Shown: positions 8,783-18,131, numbered from the stretch's first letter. The stretch: 64,000 bases of DNA from Caldicellulosiruptor owensensis OL (GCF_000166335.1 NC_014657.1:798501-862500), one strand, 5' to 3'. Translations and numbers: made by a program. The notes: generated by a model from the sequence alone, not told the origin.

Positions 8783-10402
8783 ATGTTGGAACTTAAGAGA
8801 AAAGATATATCGAAGCAAGATTTATGGCAAAAAGCCAATATTGTATTGCCTCAATTTGACATTGAAAAAATAGAAAATGCTACTTACCAAAATCCTGTAT
8901 GGGTGCATTTTGGAGCAGGCAACATCTTTAGAGGATACATTGCAGCAATAGCACAAGATTTAATTGAAAGAGGAGAGCTTGACAGAGGAGTAATCGCAGC
9001 AGAGCTTTTTGATTATGAGATAATAGACAGGATATACAAACCTTATGACAATCTTTGTTTGGTTGTGACATCTGACGCAAAAGGAAATTTAGAAAAAAAA
9101 GTAGTCGCAAGCATTACAGAGGGGCTAAAGTGTGATAAAAGTTTTGAAGCAGACTGGCAAAGACTTTGTAGAATTTTTGAAAGCTCATCTCTTCAGCTTG
9201 TGACATTCACAATAACAGAAAAAGGATATAACCTGTTTGACCTCAAAGGAGATTATCTGCCTGCAGTAAAAGAGGATATAAAAAATGGGCCGCAAAGTCC
9301 AAAAAGTTCGATGGGTAAGGTTGCAGCCTTGGCATATGTTCGATACAAAAGCGGCAGAAAACCAGTTGCATATGTGAGTCTTGATAACTGTTCTAAAAAT
9401 GGTGAAAAGTTACAAAGCTCGATAGTTCAAATAGCCAAAGAGTGGGCAAAAAAAGGACTTGTTGAAGAGGATTTTGTTGAATACTTGAACCATTCTTCTG
9501 TAGTTAGCTTTCCATGGAGCATGATAGACAAGATTGTTCCAAGACCGTCAGAGAGAATAAAAGAGCTTTTAGAGGAAGACGGACTTGAAAATATGGATAT
9601 CATTTGCACATCAAAAAATACGTACATTGCGCCATTTGTCAATACAGAAAAGGCCCAGTATCTTGTAATAGAAGATAGTTTTCCAAATGGGAGACCACCA
9701 CTGGAAAGAGCAGGAGTGTTTATGACAGATAGAAAGACGGTAGAAGATTCTGAGCGGATGAAGGTTCAGACATGTTTGAATCCTCTTCACACGGCTTTGG
9801 CTATATTTGGCTGTCTGCTTGGATACAAGACAATTTACGAAGAAGTAAAAGATGAACATTTGAGAAGACTTATTGAGAAGATAGGATATGATGAGGGATT
9901 GAAGGTTGTAGTTGACCCGAAGATAATAAATCCGAGGAAGTATATAAAGGAAGTGATAGAAGAAAGATTACCAAATCCGTATATACCCGACACACCGCAG
10001 AGAATTGCAACAGATACATCACAGAAAATGCCAATTAGATTTGGAGAGACTATAAAAGCGTATACAGAAAACTCAGATTTGGATGTGAAAAGTCTCAAAT
10101 ATATTCCTCTTGTAATAGCAGGATGGCTGAGGTATTTGATGTGCATTGATGATGATGGAAACGTTCTTGAGCCAAGCCCAGATCCGCTTATACCTGAGCT
10201 TAAAAAGTATCTTGAGGGCATAGAACTTGGCAAAGAGTATGAGGACTTGGAAGAAAGGCTAAGACCAATTCTAACTAATGAGGTTATTTTCAGAGTCGAC
10301 TTATTTAAAGTGGGACTGGCTCAAAGAATAATAGAATATTTCAAAGAGATGATACAAGGCGTTGGAGCTGTGAGGAAGACCTTGCAAAAGTATGTGAGTT
10401 AA
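8783..10402 (+). CDS. uxuB: D-mannonate oxidoreductase / fructuronate reductase (mannitol dehydrogenase family)
   Basis: This 539-residue cytoplasmic NAD-dependent long-chain dehydrogenase has an N-terminal Rossmann motif near residue 45 (VHFGAGNIFRGYIA) and the family active-site segment KVQTCLNPLHTALAIFG (K, N and H) near residue 330. It interconverts fructuronate and D-mannonate in glucuronate catabolism. It is 47 bp downstream of the GH67 gene and 30 bp upstream of uxuA, so the three genes feed released glucuronic acid toward KDG. Related polyol or tagaturonate oxidoreductases share the fold, but the uxuA neighbour supports UxuB. Confidence 0.9.
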   Translation: MLELKRKDISKQDLWQKANIVLPQFDIEKIENATYQNPVWVHFGAGNIFRGYIAAIAQDLIERGELDRGVIAAELFDYEIIDRIYKPYDNLCLVVTSDAKGNLEKKVVASITEGLKCDKSFEADWQRLCRIFESSSLQLVTFTITEKGYNLFDLKGDYLPAVKEDIKNGPQSPKSSMGKVAALAYVRYKSGRKPVAYVSLDNCSKNGEKLQSSIVQIAKEWAKKGLVEEDFVEYLNHSSVVSFPWSMIDKIVPRPSERIKELLEEDGLENMDIICTSKNTYIAPFVNTEKAQYLVIEDSFPNGRPPLERAGVFMTDRKTVEDSERMKVQTCLNPLHTALAIFGCLLGYKTIYEEVKDEHLRRLIEKIGYDEGLKVVVDPKIINPRKYIKEVIEERLPNPYIPDTPQRIATDTSQKMPIRFGETIKAYTENSDLDVKSLKYIPLVIAGWLRYLMCIDDDGNVLEPSPDPLIPELKKYLEGIELGKEYEDLEERLRPILTNEVIFRVDLFKVGLAQRIIEYFKEMIQGVGAVRKTLQKYVS

Positions 10403-10432
10403 AAGATTTTCAAAAAGAAAGGGGTTTAAAAA

Positions 10433-11518
10433 ATGGGTTTTAAAATGACGTTTAGGTGGTTTGGTCCAAAAGATGATAATATTCCTCTTGAGTATATTCG
10501 CCAAATTCCAGGGATATACGGTGTTGTAACAGCCCTTTTTGATATTCCAGTTGGAGAGGTATGGCCGGAGGATAGGATCTTTGAGCTAAAAAGAATGGTA
10601 GAAGATGCAGGGCTAAAGTTTGAGGTAATAGAAAGTGTAAATGTTCACGAGGATATAAAACTTGGTCTTTCAACCAGAGATAGATATATAGAAAATTATA
10701 AGCAAACCATAAGAAATTTAGCGAAAGCAGGTATAAAAGTAATATGCTATAACTTCATGCCTGTATTTGACTGGCTGAGGACAGACCTTGCAAAAAAGCT
10801 TCCAGATGGTTCTGAGGTTATGGAATATAACCATGAGATGCTCAAGAATCTGACACCAGATGAACTTGTAAAAAGTATGGAAAAGGGTTCACAAGGATTT
10901 TCTCTTCCTGGCTGGGAGAGCTACAGATTAAAACAGCTTCAGAGCCTGTTTGAGATGTACAAGGATGTTGATGAGAATAATCTTTTACAAAATCTTATCT
11001 ACTTTTTGGAAAATATAATTCCTGTATGTGAAGAATGCGATGTTAAAATGGCAATACATCCTGACGATCCACCTTGGTCACTTTTTGGTCTTCCAAGGGT
11101 TGTGACAAACAAGGAAAATATAGAAAAGTTTTTAAAAGCGGTTGACAGTCCGTACAATGGTTTGACTTTGTGCACAGGTTCTCTTGGAGCAAACAAGGAA
11201 AACAACATTCCGGAGCTTATAAGATATTTTGGCAAGATGGGAAGAATACATTTTATGCATGTAAGGAACATAAAATTTACAGGTGAGAGGTCTTTTTACG
11301 AGACGTCTCACCTGTCGACAGATGGTTCATTTGACATGTTTGAGATTATGAAGGCTATATACGAAATAGGTTTTGACGGGTATTTGCGACCTGACCATGG
11401 AAGAATGATTTGGGGCGAAAAAGGAAGACCTGGTTATGGACTTTATGATAGAGCCCTTGGCATTGCGTATTTGAACGGGTTGTGGGAAGCAATTGATAAG
11501 ATGTCGAAAATGAAATGA
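10433..11518 (+). CDS. uxuA: Mannonate dehydratase
   Basis: The 361-residue protein matches UxuA from its first residues (MTFRWFGPKDDNIPLEYIRQ). It has metal-site segments MAIHPDDPPWSLFGLPRVV and LCTGSLGANKENN, IHFMHVRNIKF, and a C-terminal DGYLRPDHGRMIWGE. It converts D-mannonate to 2-keto-3-deoxygluconate using a divalent metal in the cytoplasm. The ATG at 10433 follows AAAGAAAGGGG; a second ATG at 10445 is possible. No KDG kinase or aldolase is present in the window, so the pathway is completed elsewhere. Confidence 0.96.
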   Translation: MGFKMTFRWFGPKDDNIPLEYIRQIPGIYGVVTALFDIPVGEVWPEDRIFELKRMVEDAGLKFEVIESVNVHEDIKLGLSTRDRYIENYKQTIRNLAKAGIKVICYNFMPVFDWLRTDLAKKLPDGSEVMEYNHEMLKNLTPDELVKSMEKGSQGFSLPGWESYRLKQLQSLFEMYKDVDENNLLQNLIYFLENIIPVCEECDVKMAIHPDDPPWSLFGLPRVVTNKENIEKFLKAVDSPYNGLTLCTGSLGANKENNIPELIRYFGKMGRIHFMHVRNIKFTGERSFYETSHLSTDGSFDMFEIMKAIYEIGFDGYLRPDHGRMIWGEKGRPGYGLYDRALGIAYLNGLWEAIDKMSKMK

Positions 11519-11542
11519 AGTAGTAGTTATAAACAACAAAAA

Positions 11543-11644
11543 CGGTTGTCCCGAAAACCGCCTGCTGGGGCTGGGAGGCTTTGATATGGCGGACTATAAA
11601 TACCCCAGCCATCTTGAGCCGCTATTCTTTTGCTGCGGCTCAAG
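11543..11644 (+). promoter_or_regulatory. GC-rich structured leader between uxuA and the GH2 gene
   Basis: Three or more stems can form: CGGTT/AACCG (11543-11547, 11556-11560), GCTGGGG/CCCCAGC (11564-11570, 11603-11609), and a perfect 10-bp stem CTTGAGCCGC/GCGGCTCAAG (11613-11622, 11635-11644). CCGCC (11558-11562) can alternatively pair with GGCGG (11588-11592). The last stem ends in the only purine-rich stretch (CAAGGTG) near the GH2 start and is followed by five Ts, so it could act as a terminator or hide a ribosome site. I recognise no known riboswitch. Confidence 0.5.
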
Positions 11645-11663
11645 GTGTTTTTAAGTTTCAAAA

Positions 11664-14096
11664 ATGCAGAAAATAAATTTGGACAGGTCATGGGAATATC
11701 TTGAGCTTGGTTTTGCAAACGTGCTGAGCTTAACAAGTTCAGAATATGAGTGGAAAAAAGTGGATCTACCACATGATGTTGTAATTGAAAAGGAGAGAAG
11801 TGAGGACAATCCCTCAGGTGCCGGTGAAGGGTATACTGCAGGATGCAGTTTGTATTACAAAAAGGAATTGTTCTTGAATGAGCAATGGAAGGGCAAAAAT
11901 TTGATACTTGAGTTTGAAGGAATTATGGGTATAGCCGAGGTTTTTGTAAATGGTAGATTAGTTGCAAAACACTTTAATGGATACACGAGTTTTCTAATTG
12001 ATATAACAAAACATGTAAAGTTCGATGATAAGAACATTGTTATTGTACGTGTAGAGAACACTCATAAGCCAAGTTCAAGATGGTATGCAGGTTGTGGTAT
12101 ATACAGGCATGTGTGGCTACACATCGGTGGCAAGGTGTATATAAAACCGTGGCATTTGCATGTTCAAACCAGAGAAATTGAAAACCAAACGGCAAAGTTA
12201 GAAGTAAGAGCTGCTGTTGTCAACAGTGTGAATGAAAAAATTGAAGGAGTAATAAAGTTTGATGTATTTTCAAAAGAGGAAAAATTAGTGCTCAGTAGTG
12301 AAGAGAGATTTTTGATTGGTGAAAATGAAGAAAAGGTAATTGCTAAAACCTTGGAACTAAAACCATTTAAATATTGGGATGTAGAAGACCCATATCTTTA
12401 TAAAATTCAAGCAACTATTATTTGTGATGAGAGTATTGAAGATAGTGCTTCTACATTGTTTGGTATTCGGACAATTTCAGCTGATCCAAAGGAAGGATTT
12501 AAATTAAATGGTAAGCCATTAAAATTGAAAGGTGGCTGTGTTCATCATGACAACGGACCACTTGGAAGTGCAAGTTTCGATAGAGCAGAAGAGAGAAAAG
12601 TAGAACTTTTAAAAGCTTCTGGATTCAACGCAGTAAGACTTGCACACAATCCATTTGCTCCTGCTTTTTTAGATGCATGTGATAGATTGGGGATGCTTGT
12701 GATAGAAGAATTTTTTGATGTATGGCATGCTGGCAAAGTTAGCTTTGACTACCATCTATTTTTTGATAAGTACTGGGAAGAAGATGTGGAGTCCACCATA
12801 ATGAGGGACTATAATCATCCTTCGATAATAATGTGGTCAATAGGAAACGAGATTACATGGGGAGTTGGAATTGATGTTGATGATGGTAGCAGCTATTCCA
12901 TCTACAGCTGGTGTGAGCGACTATCTAAAAAGGTAAAGAGCCTGGATTCATCAAGGCTGGTAACAGCGGCGCTGTGCGCAATCCCGGATGATTATAAAAG
13001 GCTTTTTGCCATAATTGAAGTAGGTAACTATGTAATTAGAATGCTTAAACAAGAAGCTGATGTTATTGAAGATAAATGGGGCGAGTTTTCAGAAAAGTTT
13101 TCGAAGTTTTTAGATGTTGTTGGTTATAACTATAAAGTAGATAGATATGCATACGATAGGTATAAATATCCTGACCGAATAATTTGTGGGACAGAAACTT
13201 ATCCGTATACTCTTTTCAAAAACTGGAAGGAAACAATGGAAAATTCAAACGTAATAGGTGATTTTGTGTGGACGGCTATTGATTATTTAGGTGAAGCAGG
13301 ACTTGGTAGGGTAAGTATTGAAGAAGATGATCTTAAATCTTTCTGCGGGGCTTATCCATGGTTTTTGGCAAATTGTGGGGATATTGATATTTGTGGTGAA
13401 AAACGACCTCAATCGTATTATAGGGATGTTGTTTGGGGAAATAGAAAAGATCCATATATTGTAATACTTCCACCACAAATGTATGGCAAAAAACTGTACT
13501 TTAAACCTTGGGCATGGGAGCCTGTTGAAAGAAGCTATACCTTTCCTGGATGTGAGGGGATGAAGATAGCAATATATATCTATGCAAATGCAGATGAGGT
13601 TGAACTGTTTGTAAATGGCAGAAGTTTGGGAAGAAAAAAAGCTGATGTTTCTACTGAGTTTAAAACAGTTTATGACACAATTTATGAACCAGGGGTAGTG
13701 GAAGCTATAGCATATAAAGATGGTAAAGAGATTGGCAGGGACAGAATAGAAACAACGGGTGAGCCCGCAGCCTTAAAACTGGTGCCAGATAGAGAAGTTA
13801 TATCCTCTTGTTATGGTGATTTGTGCTACATAAAGATAGTAGCAGTTGATAAAAATGGGAGGGAGGTTGTTTTTGCGGATAACACAATAATTGTAGAGGT
13901 TGAAGGTGTTGGTGAACTTGTTGCTTTGGGAACTGCTGACCCTTTATCGGGGGAACCATTTGTTAGTCGAAAGAGAAAACTTTATAAAGGACGAGCACTG
14001 GCAATAGTAAAGAGCATTGGCAAAAAAGGAGATTTTAAATTGAAAGCTTGGGCAGAAGGATTGGGTGGTACTCAAGTTTTTGTAAAATGCATTTAA
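11664..14096 (+). CDS. Glycoside hydrolase family 2 (beta-galactosidase/beta-glucuronidase-like)
   Basis: This 810-residue enzyme has the GH2 order: a sugar-binding jelly roll (residues 1-170, with YAGCGIYRHVWL), an immunoglobulin-like domain, a TIM barrel from about 275 (GIRTISADPKEGFKLNGKPLK split by context), then C-terminal beta domains. The acid/base Glu lies in IMWSIGNEITW and the nucleophile Glu in RIICGTETYPYTLF. No signal peptide is seen, so it is probably cytoplasmic and trims imported oligosaccharides. The exact specificity cannot be read from sequence. ATG 11664 is the only in-frame start, because TAA lies at 11652, and its ribosome site is weak, which makes the structured leader upstream notable. 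Confidence 0.9.
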   Translation: MQKINLDRSWEYLELGFANVLSLTSSEYEWKKVDLPHDVVIEKERSEDNPSGAGEGYTAGCSLYYKKELFLNEQWKGKNLILEFEGIMGIAEVFVNGRLVAKHFNGYTSFLIDITKHVKFDDKNIVIVRVENTHKPSSRWYAGCGIYRHVWLHIGGKVYIKPWHLHVQTREIENQTAKLEVRAAVVNSVNEKIEGVIKFDVFSKEEKLVLSSEERFLIGENEEKVIAKTLELKPFKYWDVEDPYLYKIQATIICDESIEDSASTLFGIRTISADPKEGFKLNGKPLKLKGGCVHHDNGPLGSASFDRAEERKVELLKASGFNAVRLAHNPFAPAFLDACDRLGMLVIEEFFDVWHAGKVSFDYHLFFDKYWEEDVESTIMRDYNHPSIIMWSIGNEITWGVGIDVDDGSSYSIYSWCERLSKKVKSLDSSRLVTAALCAIPDDYKRLFAIIEVGNYVIRMLKQEADVIEDKWGEFSEKFSKFLDVVGYNYKVDRYAYDRYKYPDRIICGTETYPYTLFKNWKETMENSNVIGDFVWTAIDYLGEAGLGRVSIEEDDLKSFCGAYPWFLANCGDIDICGEKRPQSYYRDVVWGNRKDPYIVILPPQMYGKKLYFKPWAWEPVERSYTFPGCEGMKIAIYIYANADEVELFVNGRSLGRKKADVSTEFKTVYDTIYEPGVVEAIAYKDGKEIGRDRIETTGEPAALKLVPDREVISSCYGDLCYIKIVAVDKNGREVVFADNTIIVEVEGVGELVALGTADPLSGEPFVSRKRKLYKGRALAIVKSIGKKGDFKLKAWAEGLGGTQVFVKCI

Positions 14097-14170
14097 GGAG
14101 ATTTATTTATCAATAATTTTAGTTTAGCTAAATGGATATTTTGATACAAATTGCCTTTCAACAAAAAATA

Positions 14171-14200
14171 TTGCTCAGTAATCGAGTTATATGATAAAAT
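14171..14200 (+). promoter_or_regulatory. Possible promoter of the Co/Ni transport operon
   Basis: TTGCTC (14171-14176) and TAAAAT (14195-14200) are spaced by 18 bp, about 140 bp before cbiM. A transcript from here would run straight into the hairpin at 14255. Confidence 0.4.
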
Positions 14201-14254
14201 TAAACACGACAGAGTAAATAGGGATTACTAAAAGAACAAAATATCTGAATCAAA

Positions 14255-14297
14255 GCCCACGAAGGGTTAAAGGAAAGAGCTTTTCGTGGGCTTTTTT
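14255..14297 (+). terminator. Intrinsic terminator in the cbiM leader (possible attenuator)
   Basis: A 9-bp stem (GCCCACGAA 14255-14263, TTCGTGGGC 14283-14291) is followed by six Ts and ends 42 bp before the cbiM start. The GH2 gene ended 158 bp earlier, so this may simply terminate that operon. Its position after a possible promoter also allows metal- or cofactor-controlled attenuation. I see no cobalamin-riboswitch box. Confidence 0.75.
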
Positions 14298-14338
14298 ATT
14301 TTTTCACAAATACTTTAAAAAAAGGAGGAAAGGTACAG

Positions 14339-14992
14339 ATGCACATTCCTGATGGGTATTTGAGTCCGCAAACTTGTGCAACATTTTATGCTGCATCTGT
14401 GGCTGCAGTTGGCTTTGCATTTGCAAAGTTTAAAAAATCAGTTGATGAAAAGACCTTTGTTCATCTTTCAGTGGCATCAGCATTTACATTTATTGTTATG
14501 ATGTTCAACTTTCCGGTAGTGGGAGGAAGTTCTGCTCATATTACTGGAATACCGCTTATAACTTATCTGTTCGGGCCCTTTGCTTCAATCATAGCATCAG
14601 CAGTGGTCTTGATAATCCAAGCTCTTTTGTTCAGAGACGGAGGAATTTTAGCACTTGGAACAAATGTGTTTAACATGGCTGTTGCTATTCCACTGACTGT
14701 TGTTTTTGTCGACAGCATTTTGAAAACGGCTAACCTCAAGAATGAAAAAGTTAGAATGTTTATAAGCACATACATTTCAACAAATGTAGCTGCACTTTTG
14801 ACAGCAGTTGAGCTTGGACTTCAACCAATTTTATTTACAAAAGCAGGAAAACCGTTATATTTTATGTACGACTTGAAAACAACCATTCCTGCTATGATGG
14901 TTCCACATCTTTTAGTGGTTGGAGTGGTTGAGGCAGCTTTGACAATTTTGCTATATTCAGCTTTAAAAAATTTTGCTAAAATAGAAAAGTAG
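14339..14992 (+). CDS. cbiM: Cobalt/nickel ECF transporter substrate-binding membrane subunit
   Basis: The 217-residue protein begins MHIPDGYLSP, the invariant N-terminus of CbiM/NikM, whose free N-terminus and His2 take part in metal binding. It then has about six or seven membrane helices and the conserved VGGSSAHITGIPLI and GPFASIIAS segments. It is the S-component for Co2+ or Ni2+ uptake and is followed by its small partner, CbiQ and CbiO. AAAGGAGGAAAGG precedes the ATG. The sequence does not decide cobalt versus nickel. Confidence 0.94.
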   Translation: MHIPDGYLSPQTCATFYAASVAAVGFAFAKFKKSVDEKTFVHLSVASAFTFIVMMFNFPVVGGSSAHITGIPLITYLFGPFASIIASAVVLIIQALLFRDGGILALGTNVFNMAVAIPLTVVFVDSILKTANLKNEKVRMFISTYISTNVAALLTAVELGLQPILFTKAGKPLYFMYDLKTTIPAMMVPHLLVVGVVEAALTILLYSALKNFAKIEK

Positions 14993-15013
14993 CTTAAAGA
15001 GGTGATTCGGGTT

Positions 15014-15334
15014 ATGAAAAAGAGAGTTGATAATAACTTCAAAACAATACTAATAATTCTGTTTGCCCTTGCTATTTTGACCCCGCTTGGGATTTTGACA
15101 CAAAACCCGGCGTTTGGCGAATGGACTCAGGAAGAAATAAAGAAGATGCTGGGGTTTGTGCCTGAAGGGTTAAAAAAGTATGCTGAGGTGTATAAATTTG
15201 ACCTCTTTGATGGCTATTCAGTTAAATTTATTTCCAACCAGTATATTGGCTATATTTTATCAGCACTAATTGGGATAGCAGTGATATTCGCGATATTTTT
15301 CTTATTAAAACATTTGATGACTGAAAGGAAGTAA
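15014..15334 (+). CDS. PDGLE-type small membrane component of the Co/Ni transporter (CbiN-like)
   Basis: About 106 residues: an N-terminal helix (TILIILFALAILTPLGIL), an extracytoplasmic segment with FVPEGLKKYAE that is a variant of the PDGLE motif, and a C-terminal helix. Such proteins work with CbiM/NikM in metal capture. ATG 15014 is chosen because AGAGGTGA (14998-15005) lies at proper spacing; the GTG at 15002 overlaps that ribosome site. It sits 21 bp after cbiM and just before cbiQ. Confidence 0.85.
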   Translation: MKKRVDNNFKTILIILFALAILTPLGILTQNPAFGEWTQEEIKKMLGFVPEGLKKYAEVYKFDLFDGYSVKFISNQYIGYILSALIGIAVIFAIFFLLKHLMTERK

Positions 15335-15340
15335 TATAAA

Positions 15341-16132
15341 TTGCTGCCAGATTTTTTGAGAGAAGGAGATAACGTTGAAGTCAAAGTTGCAAAAGAAGGA
15401 TATGTGGAAAAGAGTCTTTCTGGTTACTTGAAAGTTTCTCAATGGTTTTTCAAAAGAAACAAAAGTTTATTTACAAATATTGACGAATGGGCAAAACTTT
15501 TGTTTTTAATATGGTTTAGTTTACTTGTCAGTATCTCTGATAGTATTTTGTTTTTGGTAGTTGCTTTTACTTTTGTATTGGTAGTTGCAGCAATATCAAA
15601 AGCTGATATCAAAGCATTGATTGTTTCGTCTTGGGCGTTTGTACCGCTTGTTACATTTATCATAAGCATTCCTTATATGCTTATTACAAAGAGTATTATG
15701 CCTGCTGTTTTGCAGGTTTTAAAGACAGGTATAATTATAATGACAGGTGAGGTTGTGATATATAACTCAAGAATTGACAGGCTTTTTAAGCCTTTTTCTT
15801 TTTTTGGGGGATTGAAAGAATTTATATGGCTTGTGGAGCTCACGATAAGGAACATCTTTGTACTTTTGCACACAATTACAGATATTTTGTTCGCAAAAAA
15901 GATAAGGACAGTGGGTGTATCAAGGAATAGATTAGATTTTGTAAAGTCTATGATAAGAGCCATTGCTCAAAAGACCATATATATTTCAGAGGTTACTTAT
16001 ATCTCTATGAAAACGCGCGGCTTTTCATCAGGAAATGTTAAATTTGTGTGGAGATTCAAGGTTACAATCTCAGAACTTCTGGTGGTATTTTTATTAATTA
16101 TTATGAGCATTTTGGAGAGGATTTTAAAATGA
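15341..16132 (+). CDS. cbiQ: Energy-coupling factor transmembrane subunit
   Basis: This 263-residue membrane protein has several helices and the cytoplasmic coupling segments typical of ECF T-components (KKIRTVGVSRNR and YISEVTYISMKTRGFS, close to the A-R-G signature). It links CbiM to the CbiO ATPase. TTG 15341 follows AAAGGAAG at good spacing. The stop codon overlaps the CbiO start (ATGA), which indicates translational coupling. Confidence 0.9.
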   Translation: MLPDFLREGDNVEVKVAKEGYVEKSLSGYLKVSQWFFKRNKSLFTNIDEWAKLLFLIWFSLLVSISDSILFLVVAFTFVLVVAAISKADIKALIVSSWAFVPLVTFIISIPYMLITKSIMPAVLQVLKTGIIIMTGEVVIYNSRIDRLFKPFSFFGGLKEFIWLVELTIRNIFVLLHTITDILFAKKIRTVGVSRNRLDFVKSMIRAIAQKTIYISEVTYISMKTRGFSSGNVKFVWRFKVTISELLVVFLLIIMSILERILK

Positions 16133-16878
16133 GTGCAGTGTTTAGAGGGGAAAATATAACATACAGAGTAAACAACAAAACCATTCTTGATAGTGCAAGC
16201 TTTGAGATAGAGAAAGGAAAGGCTTATGCACTTGTAGGTTGCAACGGAAGTGGAAAAACTACGTTAATGAAAATACTTTCTGGAATCATACTTGATTTTG
16301 AAGGAGAGCTTTATTTTTATGATAAAAAAGTTGATAAAACTTCTTTTGATGAACTTTTCAAAAACGGATTTTACAAAAAGGTAGGTTATATGTTTCAGGA
16401 GACAGAACTTCAGCTTTTTAATCTCACTGTGTTTGATGAGATTGCTTTTGGTCCAAGACAATTTATGAATGATGAAAGAAAAATTCAGGAAAGAGTTTTA
16501 GAGGTAGCCAAGTTTTTAAATATTGATAATTTACTTGAAAGTGATATACTAACTTTAAGCGGTGGGGAGAAAAAAAGAGTAGCACTTGCTTCAATACTTG
16601 CAAATAACCCAGAGGTTTTAATACTTGATGAGCCAACAAATGACCTTGACCCCAAAAGCATAAGGTTTTTTGCAAGGATTTTAAAACAGCTAAAAGATGT
16701 CGGGAAAACTCTAATTGTTTCTACACACCACTTTGACTTGCTTTTTCGCCTGGCTGACTACACAATTTTGCTTTCACCAGACCACAGAATCCTGAAGATT
16801 GGTACCACAAAAGAAATTTTAGAGGATAAAAATCTTTTGATTGAAGCTGAGGTCATAGATGAAGAATTTGAGGTTTGA
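16129..16878 (+). CDS. cbiO: Energy-coupling factor ATPase
   Basis: The 249-residue ABC ATPase has Walker A GCNGSGKTT, a Q-loop in MFQETELQLFN, signature LSGGEKKRVA, Walker B EVLILDEPTND and the switch His in VSTHHFD. ATG 16129 overlaps the cbiQ stop and has GGAGAGG 8-9 bp upstream; a longer frame back to 16048 would run inside cbiQ and is not credible. It powers Co/Ni uptake with the three preceding genes. Confidence 0.94.
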   Translation: MSAVFRGENITYRVNNKTILDSASFEIEKGKAYALVGCNGSGKTTLMKILSGIILDFEGELYFYDKKVDKTSFDELFKNGFYKKVGYMFQETELQLFNLTVFDEIAFGPRQFMNDERKIQERVLEVAKFLNIDNLLESDILTLSGGEKKRVALASILANNPEVLILDEPTNDLDPKSIRFFARILKQLKDVGKTLIVSTHHFDLLFRLADYTILLSPDHRILKIGTTKEILEDKNLLIEAEVIDEEFEV

Positions 16879-16929
16879 GATGTTAGGGCTACTAAATCAA
16901 AAATTTTTAAAGGGAAGTGACCAAACCAT

Positions 16930-17645
16930 ATGAGGATTAGTAGACTTGATGATGTGGAAAAATTCAAAATTGAAAATGAAAGATTATTTTTTTCTGCCCA
17001 ACATGAAGAGATTAAAATGGGTTTGACTACAGATATATACTTCATAAAAACACTTGAGGTTTTGAAATACCTTAAAAGAGAGGATGCCTATGTTAAAGCT
17101 GAAATTTTTGCAAGAAGAGAAGGGATATTTTGTGGTCTTCCAGAAGTTTTAAATCTTTTAAAAGATGTTGATTGCAAGGTGTATTCTCTTGAAGAAGGGG
17201 AAAACTTTTCTGCAAAAGAGAGGTTGTAATGAGAATTGAAGGAAGATATGTAGACTTTGGAATTTATGAAACACCTATTCTTGGTATACTTGCAAGTTCA
17301 TCAGCATGGGCAACTGCAGCCAGAAGATGCAAAGAAGCAGCGGGACAAAAGCCCATTTTGTGTTTTGGTGCAAGGTATATACACCCATCTGTTGCGCCTG
17401 TAATGGAAAGGGCAGCGAAAGTGGGTGGAGCAGATGGTGTAAGCTGCATATTGGCAGCAAAGATATTGGGAATTTCAGCATCTGGCACAATTCTTCATGC
17501 TGCAATATTGATTGCAGGTTCTACAGAAAGGGTTGCGGTTGCGTATGATAAGGTAATTCCTGAAGATTCACCACGTATCATTCTTGTTGATACTTTCAAG
17601 GACGAAGTTCAAGAAGCTTTAGATGTTGCAAAAGTACTGAAAGAA
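16930..17645 (+). pseudogene. Nicotinate phosphoribosyltransferase, frameshifted and 3'-deleted
   Basis: The first 97 or so codons (EEIKMGLTTDIYFIKT, GIFCGLPEVLNLL) match the N-terminus of the archaeal-type NAPRTase family and stop at 17229. The continuation MRIEGRYVDFGIYETPILG, CFGARYIHPSVAPVMERAA and DTFKDEVQEAL is in another frame from 17220. One missing base near 17216-17219 explains it: restoring a G gives SAKGEVVMRIEG, matching the family's GEPVMRIEG. The protein then ends around residue 235, before the remaining barrel and substrate residues, and runs into a DUF45 sequence. The enzyme made nicotinate mononucleotide for NAD salvage; it cannot be functional here. Confidence 0.85.
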
Positions 17646-17953
17646 AAGTTGTATCAGAAAAGAGATTTTAAATACAACAAGGTAAATATAACAAATGCAC
17701 AGAGAAGATGGGGTTCTTGCTCTGCAAAGGGTAACTTGAACTTTTCATGGCGGCTCATTATGGCATCGCTGTCTGTAATAGACTATGTGATTGTTCATGA
17801 GCTTGTGCATTTAGAAGAGAAAAATCATGGAAGAAGTTTTTGGACAAAGGTAAAACTGCTCATGCCTGATTACAAGAAACATGAGGATTGGCTGAAGAAG
17901 AATGGGTATCTGCTAACTCTATTAGTAATTAAGCTCAGTACTTTACAAAAAAC

Positions 17954-18009
17954 AAAAACCTGTGCTGACTATTTTTTAGGCTTAACTTTCTTCTCAGCAC
18001 AGGTTTTTT
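17954..18009. terminator. Bidirectional terminator between the DUF45 remnant and tRNA-Arg
   Basis: AAAAACCTGTGCTGA (17954-17968) pairs with TCAGCACAGGTTTTT (17994-18008). A-runs and T-runs flank both sides, so it can stop plus-strand transcription and also end the minus-strand tRNA transcript. Confidence 0.85.
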
Positions 18010-18034
18010 ATTTACTCAAAGATTTATTTTCCCA

Positions 18035-18111
18035 TGGTGCGCCCGAGAGGACTCGAACCTCCGGCACATGGTTTAGGAAACCATTGCTCTATCCTACTGA
18101 GCTACGGGCGC
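18035..18111 (-). tRNA. tRNA-Arg (anticodon CCT), CCA encoded
   Basis: On the minus strand the acceptor GCGCCCG pairs with CGGGCGC. D-arm GCTCAGTAGGATAGAGC, anticodon stem ATGGT/ACCAT around loop TTCCTAA, and T-arm GGAGGTTCGAGTCCTC are all regular. The CCT anticodon reads AGG. CCA (complement at 18035-18037) is encoded. Confidence 0.97.
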
Positions 18112-18131
18112 ACAACATTTTTGCAAACAAT

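Noticed and set aside
14097-14338. Cobalamin or NiCo riboswitch before cbiM
   Set aside because: I find neither a B12 box nor the paired conserved segments of a NiCo riboswitch, only a terminator hairpin.
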